A DNA stretch of 64,000 nt, taken from contig NZ_FNNC01000006.1 in NCBI RefSeq assembly GCF_900106595.1, positions 124,001 through 188,000 of the forward strand, written 5' to 3'. Shown one piece after another: positions 25,467-34,182 of this stretch. A program made the position numbers and the translations under genes. Under the pieces are notes generated by a model. The model was not told the DNA's origin. It did no database searches and worked only from the letters and a program-made list of their open reading frames with translations. Each line of letters opens with the position of its first letter. Position 1 is the stretch's first letter. The stretch is from Marinococcus luteus. Its GTDB lineage: Bacteria; Bacillota; Bacilli; Bacillales; Marinococcaceae.

Positions 25467-28271
25467 ATGTCAAACGGACAACACAATCGTTATACGCGTC
25501 TTGCTAGGATTACACGACTGATTAATGCTAATTTAGACATTAAAACACTTCTTGAACACGTCGTAACAGCTATATCAGAAGAAATTATCCAATGCGATGC
25601 GGTTGGTATTTATCTCCCGGAAGACAGGGAGCGTTACAGAGGCTATGTCAGCAAGCCGGAAGTGCTGAGCGGCATGACTATAGACCAGCACTTGGTCGAT
25701 CCACAGGTGGACCATCTGGCCCGCGAGGTGATCGAATCCCGGAAGTCCATCTATATTGCTGATACGTCCAAAGATGACAGGCCGGACGCCAGAACAGTTG
25801 ATTTCTTCCAGATCCGGTCGGTGCTTACAGTGCCAATATCCCACGGTGACGAATTATTCGGACTCGTATATTTGTTTGACTACGGGATACCAATGAATTT
25901 AACAGAATCTGAAATTGAAACAGTGGAAGCTTATGTACACATGGCTGCTGTAGCTATTCGCAACAGCCAGGCGATGCATAACATTGAGGAACTGCTGCAT
26001 GAAAAGCAAACGCTTATCGAGGTTATGGAACAGCTTGCCCATTCACAGACGTCTGACTCGGCGATCGATGTCTGCTTTAGTCATATCGGCGATGAACTAA
26101 ACAATCATAATGTGAGTCTTCACATCATTGATCCTGTTTCCAAAGAAACAGTCATACCTTCAAAACTCAGCCGCAGAAGCGACTTTGAACAGGGTGAATG
26201 GTTAAACATTCACGAGCAGATGCAGATGGATCAGACGAACGACAAGCTTTTTCAGCAGGTCGTTCAAACAAAACAGCCGCTGTTTGTCGAAGATGTTGCA
26301 GAAGAAAACAGGATATTTCAGAAAATCTGCGATGTGTTTAATATCAAGAGTATTTTTATGGTACCGATGATTTCTGTCGGCCGTGTTCTTGGCGTGATTG
26401 TAATCGCTCATATCGGCGGACAGCCGGCCGAGTATACAAAAGCCCAGCAGCGTCGGGTGGAATCCATCGTTAATGCCACTGCGCCTGTGCTGATTCATTT
26501 ATACAACCTCGAAAGCCAGGAAAGCATCATCGCCCGGAGGACCGAAGAAATACAAAGCAAAAATGAAGAGCTCCAGAGGCTGATTTTGGAGATGCGCAAA
26601 ATCAATACGGAAAAAGAGCTGATTATGAATACGGTGGATGAAGGCATTATCGGCTTTTCGCTGGAAGGCACCGTCATGTTTTCCAATGAAGCAGCTGAAC
26701 ATATGCTTGAAACAGACACCCAGCTATTTCACAGCATCGAGTCCTACGATGAGATTCTTGAGCATGTAGAAAATGAGGAGGGTGCCCTGTCCGATATTTT
26801 TGCCTCTTATCTGGAGTCGGATTCCATGCAGCCTGTGAGTGGGGAAGCGTATATGAGCCATCCTGAAAAAGGACTGGTAACGCTTGAATATACTCTTTCG
26901 AGCCAGATTGAAGAAGGCATAGTGGTGGGGTACGTATTGACGGTCAGAGACGTTACGGTACGAAAAGAAATGGAGCAGCGGATTGAATACTACGCGTACT
27001 ATGATGGCACGACCGGTCTTCCGAACCGGATGCTCGTGCACGATCGTCTGAGTCAGACGATCCGGGAAGCCAAAGAGCATGATCAGGAAATTGCTGTATT
27101 ATTTCTCGATCTGGACCGTTTTAAGCAGATCAATGACCGTTTCGGCCATGCTGGAGGAGACGAATTATTAACTGAAGTTGCCTACCGCCTGCAGGAAATG
27201 GTTAGCGGTGCAGCGACTGTGGCCCGCCAGGGAGGAGACGAGTTTATTTTAATTCTCCCGCGGCTTGAAAATATGGTGCAGGCAACAACGATCGCAGAAC
27301 AGATTCTGCGCGTATTCCGCAATCCGTTTTATCTCGAAGGGGAAGAAGTGTATGTAAAACCGAGCATCGGTATCAGCTTCTTCCCGCTGGACGGTCATTT
27401 GGCAGATGATTTGATCCAGAATGCCAACTCGGCCATGCATAAAGCGAAAGAAATGAACGGAAATACGTACCGGGCGTTTTCGTCCGAGCAGATGGGGCCG
27501 GACATGAAAAAAATCCGGCTTGAAAATGATTTATACCGGGCGCTTGAAAACAATGAACTTGAACTGTTCTACCAGCCGCAGGTGCGTTTAAGTAAAAACG
27601 TCGTCATCGGTGTGGAAGCACTTGTGCGTTGGAATCATCCACTCTACGGGAAAATATCTCCTTCAGAATTCATTCCTATGGCTGAAGATACCGGTTTAAT
27701 CACTTCGATCGGCGAATGGATTTTGGAAGAGGCCTGCTCTCAGGCGAAAAGCTGGCAGGAGCAGGGGCTCTGCAGCCTGCGTGTAGCGGTAAATATTTCC
27801 GCGCAGCAGTTTCAGCGGGAATGCCTGGTCGAAACCGTGAAAGAGGTACTTGCCCGAACGGAGCTTGCCCCCGAATTTTTAGAAATTGAGATTACGGAAA
27901 ATACACTGCTGCTGAATACTGAAGAGACAGTCACGACCATGAAAAGGCTGAAAAACATTGGCGTCCGTATTTCAATAGACGATTTTGGCACCGGCTATTG
28001 TTCACTGCAGTATCTCAGGGAATTTCCAATTGATACACTCAAAATTGATAAAGTGTTTATTGATGACATTAAAGCAGAAAACAGCTCAGCCCCTATTACA
28101 ACTACGATTATTGCTCTTGCTCACAGTCTGAACCTTCACGTGATCGCCGAAGGGGTGGAAATGCTTGAACAGCAGAAATTTTTGCAGGCGAATAAATGTG
28201 ATTTAGTTCAGGGTTTCCTGTATAGTAAACCAGTACAGGCAAGTGAAATTCCTGAATTTTGTAATAAATAG
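25467..28271 (+). CDS. GAF-GAF-PAS-GGDEF-EAL cyclic-di-GMP enzyme
   Basis: A 934-residue cytosolic signalling protein. Order: GAF about 15-165, second GAF about 185-345, coiled coil to about 395, PAS about 395-495, GGDEF about 510-670, EAL about 690-925. GGDEF (589-593) is intact, as are EALVRW (717 on) and DDFGTG (838-843), so both synthesis and hydrolysis of c-di-GMP are possible. I see no RxxD inhibitory site just before GGDEF. There are no membrane segments; small ligands or redox state are likely inputs. ATG 25467 follows CAGGGG. Confidence 0.93.
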   Translation: MSNGQHNRYTRLARITRLINANLDIKTLLEHVVTAISEEIIQCDAVGIYLPEDRERYRGYVSKPEVLSGMTIDQHLVDPQVDHLAREVIESRKSIYIADTSKDDRPDARTVDFFQIRSVLTVPISHGDELFGLVYLFDYGIPMNLTESEIETVEAYVHMAAVAIRNSQAMHNIEELLHEKQTLIEVMEQLAHSQTSDSAIDVCFSHIGDELNNHNVSLHIIDPVSKETVIPSKLSRRSDFEQGEWLNIHEQMQMDQTNDKLFQQVVQTKQPLFVEDVAEENRIFQKICDVFNIKSIFMVPMISVGRVLGVIVIAHIGGQPAEYTKAQQRRVESIVNATAPVLIHLYNLESQESIIARRTEEIQSKNEELQRLILEMRKINTEKELIMNTVDEGIIGFSLEGTVMFSNEAAEHMLETDTQLFHSIESYDEILEHVENEEGALSDIFASYLESDSMQPVSGEAYMSHPEKGLVTLEYTLSSQIEEGIVVGYVLTVRDVTVRKEMEQRIEYYAYYDGTTGLPNRMLVHDRLSQTIREAKEHDQEIAVLFLDLDRFKQINDRFGHAGGDELLTEVAYRLQEMVSGAATVARQGGDEFILILPRLENMVQATTIAEQILRVFRNPFYLEGEEVYVKPSIGISFFPLDGHLADDLIQNANSAMHKAKEMNGNTYRAFSSEQMGPDMKKIRLENDLYRALENNELELFYQPQVRLSKNVVIGVEALVRWNHPLYGKISPSEFIPMAEDTGLITSIGEWILEEACSQAKSWQEQGLCSLRVAVNISAQQFQRECLVETVKEVLARTELAPEFLEIEITENTLLLNTEETVTTMKRLKNIGVRISIDDFGTGYCSLQYLREFPIDTLKIDKVFIDDIKAENSSAPITTTIIALAHSLNLHVIAEGVEMLEQQKFLQANKCDLVQGFLYSKPVQASEIPEFCNK

Positions 28272-28298
28272 TAAAAATTAGTGGGGGGATAAAACAGA

Positions 28299-29939
28299 AT
28301 GAAAGCAGCTCAGTGGATAATTGATTATTTGCGGCAGGGTGGACTGGACTATGTTTTTGGTATTCCGGCGGGATCGGTAAACGCTCTTTTTGATAAAATG
28401 TATGAGCATGGCGAAATTACACCGGTTATTACAAAGCATGAAGGTGCGGCAGGCTATATGGCTTCCGCCTACGCGAAGCGTTCGGATAAGCTGGGGGTAT
28501 GTATAGCAAGCAGCGGACCCGGGGCAACCAACCTTCTTTCCGGAGCAGCGAATGCAATGAGAGAACAGACTCCCGTGCTTTTTATTACCGGCTCTGTACC
28601 AACATCGACGGTTGGCTTGAATGCTTCCCAGGAGCTTGATGTCGTTCCGATGTTTACTCCGGTGACAAAATACAGCCGGCGGGTGGAAAGTATCCATGAA
28701 GTACGCGAAGTGTTTAAGGAGGCGGTATGCAAAGCATTCGCCGGTATACCCGGACCAGTGCACGTAGCGATCCCGATCAATATTCAATTATCTATGCTCG
28801 AAGGGAACACTGAACTGCTCGAATACCCGGCGAAGCGCCGGCTGTCTCCAGTGGAAAGCAATGTATCGGAAGCCATCCGGATACTCTCAAGCGATCGTCA
28901 GGGAATCATTTTCCTTGGCCAGGGAGCAAAAGATGCCTTGCCTGAGGTCATGAATCTGGTGGATTATTTGGACTGGCCGGTCGTTACTACACCGCAGGCT
29001 AAAGGGCTTGTTCCGACGGACCACCCAAATGCACGTGGGGTATACGGCTTTGCCGGTCACGAAACAGCTACGGAAGTAATGGAAGACAGCGATCATTCCA
29101 TTATATTTGTTATAGGATCGAGTCTCGGGGAAACGGCTACGAATAACTGGAATCCGGCTTTGGCTGCTGATCGTTTTGTGATTCAGCTCGACCATGATCC
29201 GACGGTATTTGACCGCAAATATAAAGTGGATATTTCTCTGCTCGGAGACGTGCGTACCACTATTGGGGAAATAAACACACGGCTTCGCCTCCCGGCAGCG
29301 GAGGAAGCAGAGCTTCAGCGGCCAGACGTTTCGCCAAAACCAGTAAATGAAAAATACGATACCCAGAGTGTGCTTCAACAGCTCCAGTCCCATATGCCGG
29401 AGGATACGCTTTTTACAGTGGATATTGGAGAGTTTATGAGTTATGTGATTCACTACATGGAAGTGAAAAAACCGGACACGTATGACATCAACGTTCATTT
29501 TGGTGCCATGGGCTCGGGGATTTCCAATGCGCTTGGAGCAAAGCTCGCCGAACCGAATCGTCCTGTTACAAGTATTACGGGAGATGGATGCTTTTTTATG
29601 CATGGGATGGAAGTGCTGACCGCCAAAGAATATCAGTTGCCTATTCTTTTTATCGTGATGAATAACGCAAGGCTCGGCATGGTGTATCACGGACACCGGC
29701 TTCAGTATGGAAGAATGCATGACCGTTTTGAACAGTCGATGGTACCGGTGGCAGCTATCGCAGAACAGATGGGAGTAAAATATGCCACGGTCCGTTCCAT
29801 GGATGATATTACCCCCGAGCTTTACGAAAGTCTCTGTTCAGACAATTGCCCGGCTGTGCTGGAAATCCAGCTTATTGATGAACAGACGCCTCCAATGGGA
29901 GACAGGGTGAAATTTTTATCCTCCTTCAGCAAATCCTAA
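28299..29939 (+). CDS. ThDP-dependent enzyme, acetolactate-synthase-like
   Basis: A 546-residue enzyme. The N-terminal Pyr domain holds the activating glutamate in ITKHEGAAGYMAS, and the C-terminal PP domain holds GDGCFFMHGMEV...NN for Mg-ThDP. The middle Rossmann domain looks FAD-less. The best family fit is acetolactate synthase or a related decarboxylase/pyruvate oxidase; no small regulatory subunit gene is adjacent, so a catabolic role is likelier than branched-chain synthesis. GGGG site 14 bp before the ATG. The substrate is uncertain. Confidence 0.75.
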   Translation: MKAAQWIIDYLRQGGLDYVFGIPAGSVNALFDKMYEHGEITPVITKHEGAAGYMASAYAKRSDKLGVCIASSGPGATNLLSGAANAMREQTPVLFITGSVPTSTVGLNASQELDVVPMFTPVTKYSRRVESIHEVREVFKEAVCKAFAGIPGPVHVAIPINIQLSMLEGNTELLEYPAKRRLSPVESNVSEAIRILSSDRQGIIFLGQGAKDALPEVMNLVDYLDWPVVTTPQAKGLVPTDHPNARGVYGFAGHETATEVMEDSDHSIIFVIGSSLGETATNNWNPALAADRFVIQLDHDPTVFDRKYKVDISLLGDVRTTIGEINTRLRLPAAEEAELQRPDVSPKPVNEKYDTQSVLQQLQSHMPEDTLFTVDIGEFMSYVIHYMEVKKPDTYDINVHFGAMGSGISNALGAKLAEPNRPVTSITGDGCFFMHGMEVLTAKEYQLPILFIVMNNARLGMVYHGHRLQYGRMHDRFEQSMVPVAAIAEQMGVKYATVRSMDDITPELYESLCSDNCPAVLEIQLIDEQTPPMGDRVKFLSSFSKS

Positions 29940-29972
29940 AAAGAAACACTAATAAATGAAGCGCCCCGTGCC

Positions 29973-31046
29973 TTATGAAGGCCGGGGCGTCTGCTGTTGC
30001 TCGGGCTGTTCGGGAAAATGAAGTTCTTCGAGCTCTTCGAGGACATCGTGAATAGACAAGAGGGCGAAGATAATAATAACGTCTGTAGAAAAATGGTGGT
30101 GATATTTTTTTATGTTCGGCCGCGATGCATGCTGGCGTTTTTTCCAGAAGCACCGGTCAAGACGTTCAATCAGCCTGAACTGCTCATCAGAGATGCGTTC
30201 CCCGAAGTGATGAATCGTTTGTGACATCGCTGGAATAATTTCGCCAATCAGCTGGACCTCTTCTTTCGTAAACGTGCAGTCATCTGTTTCGAAATTAAAT
30301 AAACGATTAATATGATAGCTTATGCGCTCTAAAAAATGGAGCTGTCGCTGCTCCCGGGTGAACCTTCTTACCTCTGTATCCTTTTTCTTATGGTATTTCC
30401 ATTCTTCCTGCTGGTAATAAGAAAGCTGGATCGCCCGCTCCAGGTCACTTTCGAGCTGATGATATTTTTCCATTACCTGTGCAGAAGGACGCCGGCCGTT
30501 CATTACTTCTTCAAGCCGAAGCTCAAAAATTTCAGCGGTCTCCACGAACATTTTGCGATTCTGTTCCGCGAGCAAAGAAGAAAATTTTGGAGGCAGAATC
30601 GTTAAATTAATAACTGTAGAGATCGCAAGGCCGATAAACGTCGTACCGACACGTTCCACAAAAGTTAAAAAATAATGATCGCTCGCTGTGGGAATCATCG
30701 CCACTGCCGTAATCGTTGCGACGAGCATCCCGTCCCGGAGCCGCAGTATATTACAGAAATAAAGTGTTAACACAGAAGCAATCATATACGTTACCGGGGT
30801 CGGTCCGAATAGATAAACGGTAATCATCGCGAGAGCCGCCCCAATGACGGTGGCTGGAAGCCGCTGGGCGCCTTTACGTATGGAAGCAGCTGCTGTCGGT
30901 TCAAGGGTTACAATGGCTGTAATAACGGCGAAAGCCTGCGGGAGGTCAAAAATGCCGCATACAAAGGCAGTGAGCAGAACAGCTATGCCGGTTTTAATCA
31001 GTCTGCCGCCAATGAACCGCCGCTTAATTTTTCTCCAGTAGTGCAT
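29973..31046 (-). CDS. FUSC/aromatic acid exporter family membrane protein
   Basis: A 357-residue protein with an N-terminal bundle of about four to five hydrophobic spans (ITAIVTLEPTAAASIRKGAQR is the family's conserved loop) and a long cytosolic helical half rich in charged residues. Similar to YgaE-type DUF939 proteins. Export of aromatic acids is the family label, not shown here. It converges with the ThDP gene. Confidence 0.75.
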   Translation of the reverse strand: MHYWRKIKRRFIGGRLIKTGIAVLLTAFVCGIFDLPQAFAVITAIVTLEPTAAASIRKGAQRLPATVIGAALAMITVYLFGPTPVTYMIASVLTLYFCNILRLRDGMLVATITAVAMIPTASDHYFLTFVERVGTTFIGLAISTVINLTILPPKFSSLLAEQNRKMFVETAEIFELRLEEVMNGRRPSAQVMEKYHQLESDLERAIQLSYYQQEEWKYHKKKDTEVRRFTREQRQLHFLERISYHINRLFNFETDDCTFTKEEVQLIGEIIPAMSQTIHHFGERISDEQFRLIERLDRCFWKKRQHASRPNIKKYHHHFSTDVIIIFALLSIHDVLEELEELHFPEQPEQQQTPRPS

Positions 31047-31130
31047 GGCAAGCCGCCTTCTTTATAAAAATTTCACGTCTGTATTTAGTGTAGCATGAAC
31101 ATGCAGCGTTTTCATCAGCCTCTCCTGCAA

Positions 31131-31162
31131 TAAAAAGAGCTGCCCGCAGACAAGCAGGCAGC
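31131..31162 (-). terminator. terminator of cstA-like gene
   Basis: On the minus strand GGCTGCCTGC / GCGGGCAGCTC stem followed by TTTTTA. Confidence 0.8.
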
Positions 31163-31170
31163 CAGAAGTT

Positions 31171-32607
31171 CTAGATAGATTTTTCGACCTGTTCATATGC
31201 AGCCTGCCGTTTGACGGAGATTACTTTAAAGACATACCAGGCAAGCACGAACACAGTCAGCACGGCTCCGATCGTCATGGAAAGGCCGTACGGAAGACCG
31301 AGTCCTTCCGGGGCGTAAAAGATGTAGGAGCAGACGACGGCTGTCATAAACATCGCCGGCACGCCGCAGATGAAATGGTTTTTGCCGGCATAAAGCAGGT
31401 ACATGCAGCCGGTCCAGAGCATCACGGTAGCGACGAGTTGATTGGTCCAGCCTACATATCTCCACAAAAACGAGTAATCGATCATGGATAAAAACAGGGC
31501 CGGGATAACGACCGGAATAATAGTAAGAATTAAAAGCGGCTTTCCTTTTAGGGATACAGCGTTTGCCACGAGCTCTGCAAGCATCATCCGTGAAGAACGA
31601 AGGGCAGTGTCGCCTGTCGTAATAGGAAGCAAAATAACGCCAAGAACAGCAAGTACCCCGCCGAGGGTGCCAAGAAGGCTCGTGGAAATTTCGTTCACAG
31701 CGCCGGCCGGACCCCCGGCGGCTATGGCTGCCTGGAGCCCGCTGGTGCCTCCAAAGAAGGCCATGCCGGCTGCGGCCCAAATAAGGGTAATGATGCCTTC
31801 GGCAATCATAGCTCCGTAAAACACCTTGCGCCCTTCTGATTCTTTTTTCAGCGTGCGGGCGATAATTGGACTCTGGGTGCTGTGAAACCCGGAAATGGCA
31901 CCGCAGGAAATGGTTACCATAACCATTGGCCATACCGGCAGTTCATCGGGATGAAGATTGGCAAGCGTAACGTTTGGAATCGTTACATCTGAAAACACCA
32001 GAGCACCGGCGATACTGACCGCCATAAAAATAAGTACCGCTCCAAAAAGAGGATAAATCTTTCCGATGACCCGCTGAATTGGAAGCAGGGCAGCCAGTAA
32101 AAAATATGCAAAAATAGCAAAAATGGCTGTAAGAAAGCTGAGAGGCGTCAGGCTCGCAATTAATTCGGCCGGGCCGGCGATAAATGCAGCAGCCACAAGG
32201 ATCATCAGGCAAATGCTGACGATGTTGATGAAGCTCTGCATCGGACGCCCGAGATACTTCCCTACGAGTCCCGGAAACTGGGCACCGTTATGGCGAAGAG
32301 AAAGCATGCCGGAAAAATAGTCGTGTACGGCTCCGGCGAAAATGGTGCCGAGTACGATCCAGAAAAATACGATAGGCCCATACAGCGCTCCGAGCAGCGC
32401 CCCGAAAATTGGCCCGAGACCAGCAATATTTAACAGCTGGATAAGGCTCCCGCGCCACCAGCTGAGAGGAGAGTAGTCGATATGACCTTCGTTATGGTAA
32501 GCAGGTGTTTTGTTCCGGTCATTGATGCCGAACGTTTTCTCCACAAAAGATCCGTAAACGATGTAGCCGGCAATTAGCAGGATAATAGCGATAAAGAAAG
32601 ATAACAT
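31171..32607 (-). CDS. CstA-family transporter (pyruvate/peptide uptake)
   Basis: A 478-residue polytopic protein with about 13 spans. Family hallmarks are HNEGHIDYSPLSWWRGSLIQLLNIAGLGPIFGALLGALYGP near the start and SGFHSTQSPIIART in the middle. CstA proteins take up pyruvate or peptides on carbon limitation. This is the short (~480 aa) form. ATG 32607 after AAAGGTGG is chosen. A promoter (TTGTCA-17-TAGAAT) precedes it, and a FadR-type regulator is divergent. Confidence 0.88.
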   Translation of the reverse strand: MLSFFIAIILLIAGYIVYGSFVEKTFGINDRNKTPAYHNEGHIDYSPLSWWRGSLIQLLNIAGLGPIFGALLGALYGPIVFFWIVLGTIFAGAVHDYFSGMLSLRHNGAQFPGLVGKYLGRPMQSFINIVSICLMILVAAAFIAGPAELIASLTPLSFLTAIFAIFAYFLLAALLPIQRVIGKIYPLFGAVLIFMAVSIAGALVFSDVTIPNVTLANLHPDELPVWPMVMVTISCGAISGFHSTQSPIIARTLKKESEGRKVFYGAMIAEGIITLIWAAAGMAFFGGTSGLQAAIAAGGPAGAVNEISTSLLGTLGGVLAVLGVILLPITTGDTALRSSRMMLAELVANAVSLKGKPLLILTIIPVVIPALFLSMIDYSFLWRYVGWTNQLVATVMLWTGCMYLLYAGKNHFICGVPAMFMTAVVCSYIFYAPEGLGLPYGLSMTIGAVLTVFVLAWYVFKVISVKRQAAYEQVEKSI

Positions 32608-32642
32608 AAAACGTTCCACCTTTGCTGCAATGTACTAGAGAA

Positions 32643-32685
32643 AACAATTGTTATAAATTCTAACTTGTTCCTTCCAAAATGACAA
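32643..32685 (-). promoter_or_regulatory. cstA-like promoter with palindromic operator candidate
   Basis: On the minus strand TTGTCA (32680-32685), 17 bp, TAGAAT (32657-32662). The perfect palindrome AACAATTGTT at 32643-32652 lies near the expected transcription start and may be a regulator site. Confidence 0.6.
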
Positions 32686-32889
32686 TCGTCTACATGGAAA
32701 AAACAAAACTTTTTTCACATAGTAATAACAAATATATAAAATTAGGATAAAAACCGATTTTTAATCCTGCTCAAAATAAGCAAAATTCATTCATGTGGTG
32801 ACCTTATCTATAACAGGGGTAAAACATAGTATGTGCATCCTATGGGTGATACAATAACGGTAAATAGTGAACGGAAGGAAGAGCGGACG

Positions 32890-33615
32890 ATGACCATGGA
32901 TCGTATTGAAACGAAAAAAATAGCTGAAGTAATCCGGGAAAAAATTGAGGGCATGATCAAGCGGGGCGAAGTAAAGCCTGGCGAGAAGCTGGATTCTGTC
33001 GTCGCCCTTTCGGAAAAATTTGACGTCAGCCGTTCGGCCGTCCGCGAAGCATTAAGCGCTCTGCGTGCCGTAGGAATTGTAACCATAAGGCAGGGCGAAG
33101 GGACGTTTGTGAATCAGTATGATTTTTCCACTATTACAGAGATGATGAACAGCCGCACCCTCATTTCGAAACAGGAAATGAAGGAGCTGTTCGAAGTCCG
33201 GCATGTGCTTGAAAAGGGGGCTTCCGAGCTTGCAGCAGTCCGACGGTCAGAGCAAGATCTCGAGCAGATGGGTACTGCTCTGGAGCAGATGAAGCAGGCA
33301 GCAGGTGGGACCGACGATCTCGGGGAACAGGCAGACGTCCGTTTTCACCTTGCAATCGTTGAGGCTTCCGGTAATACTTTATTAAAGCAGATGATGGGCC
33401 GCCTCTCCGATACGATGCAGAAAACGATGTATGAAACGAGAAAAGCATGGCTATTTTCGGAAAAACGTTCATTCCGGCGCCTGCTTGATGAACACCAGCG
33501 GATTTATACTGCTATAAACGAGCAGGATCCCGAAGCAGCGGCAGAAGCAATGAGCGCTCATTTAACGAACGTGGAAAATGTGCTGTCCAAAGGCATTGAG
33601 CATACGAACGACTAA
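32890..33615 (+). CDS. FadR/GntR-family regulator with FCD domain
   Basis: A 241-residue repressor-type protein. Residues about 8-70 are the winged helix (VVALSEKFDVSRSAVREALSAL and RQGEGTFV), and about 95-225 the FCD ligand domain with the metal-site pattern EVRHVLE...D.RFH...H...H. Regulators of this kind sense carboxylic acids such as lactate or pyruvate. It is divergent from the CstA-like gene, a likely target. ATG 32890 has GGAAGGA upstream; an in-frame ATG at 32833 does not. Confidence 0.88.
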   Translation: MTMDRIETKKIAEVIREKIEGMIKRGEVKPGEKLDSVVALSEKFDVSRSAVREALSALRAVGIVTIRQGEGTFVNQYDFSTITEMMNSRTLISKQEMKELFEVRHVLEKGASELAAVRRSEQDLEQMGTALEQMKQAAGGTDDLGEQADVRFHLAIVEASGNTLLKQMMGRLSDTMQKTMYETRKAWLFSEKRSFRRLLDEHQRIYTAINEQDPEAAAEAMSAHLTNVENVLSKGIEHTND

Positions 33616-33640
33616 AACGTCCGGCTCCGGGCGTTTTTTT
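33616..33640 (+). terminator. terminator after FadR-type gene
   Basis: AACGTCCGG / CCGGGCGTT stem with two-base loop and seven T. Confidence 0.88.
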
Positions 33641-33675
33641 AAAAGGAAAATTTTCAGGGCCTGGACCTTTAATCC

Positions 33676-33721
33676 TTGACGAATAAAAGTTCAGGGGTTA
33701 AACTACTAAATAGTTCAGGGG
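33676..33721 (+). promoter_or_regulatory. MarR-MMPL promoter and operator candidate
   Basis: TTGACG-17-TAAACT. The word AGTTCAGGGG occurs twice, at 33688-33697 and 33712-33721, bracketing the -10 box, and AACTA/TAGTT arms lie at 33701-33715. This fits autoregulation by the MarR protein. Confidence 0.6.
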
Positions 33722-33729
33722 GTGTACTA

Positions 33730-34182
33730 ATGAAGGATCAGAAAATGGAAGAAGCGGTGGAACTGTTCGCAGAAGTGATGATTCTAGGCAGGAACCGTAT
33801 AACAAATGAAATACCCGATAACTTATTAAGCCAAATTTCTCCGGAACAGGTAGAGCTGCTGGATTTTTTAATGAAGTACGGTGCGATGACGTCGACAGAA
33901 ATACAAAACAGGATGCTCGTCGGAAAGAGCGCTTTGTCCAACCGGCTGAAAAAAATGGAAAACAAAGGCTATGTGAAGTTTGTACCCAGCAGTGAAGACC
34001 AGCGGGTGAAGTACGTAGAAATCACCGATGAAGGAAAAAAATCTCACGAGAGGCATACGCGTCTCGTAAATGAATATGTGTCTGATCTGCTTCAGGACAT
34101 AAACGAAGAGGAAGTGGAGCAGTTTATCCAGACTTTTCATAAAATACGGAGCATACTACAAAAAGGTGGACAGCAAAGATGA
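33730..34182 (+). CDS. MarR-family transcriptional regulator
   Basis: A 150-residue winged-helix dimer. MTSTEIQNRMLVGKSALSNRLKKMENKGYV is the recognition region and SSEDQRVKYVEITDEGKK the wing. Its stop overlaps the next start by 4 bp (ATGA at 34179), so it is translationally coupled to the MMPL transporter, which it probably represses. The inducer is unknown. Confidence 0.88.
   Translation: MKDQKMEEAVELFAEVMILGRNRITNEIPDNLLSQISPEQVELLDFLMKYGAMTSTEIQNRMLVGKSALSNRLKKMENKGYVKFVPSSEDQRVKYVEITDEGKKSHERHTRLVNEYVSDLLQDINEEEVEQFIQTFHKIRSILQKGGQQR

Noticed and set aside
28887-29720. 277-codon open frame antisense to the ThDP enzyme gene
   Set aside because: Lies wholly opposite a gene with intact catalytic motifs and has no recognisable domain or start signal.
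29962-29988. CGCCCCG/CGGGGCG hairpin between the ThDP and FUSC-type genes
   Set aside because: It spans the stop codon of the minus-strand gene and has no T-run on either strand, so it is not called a terminator.
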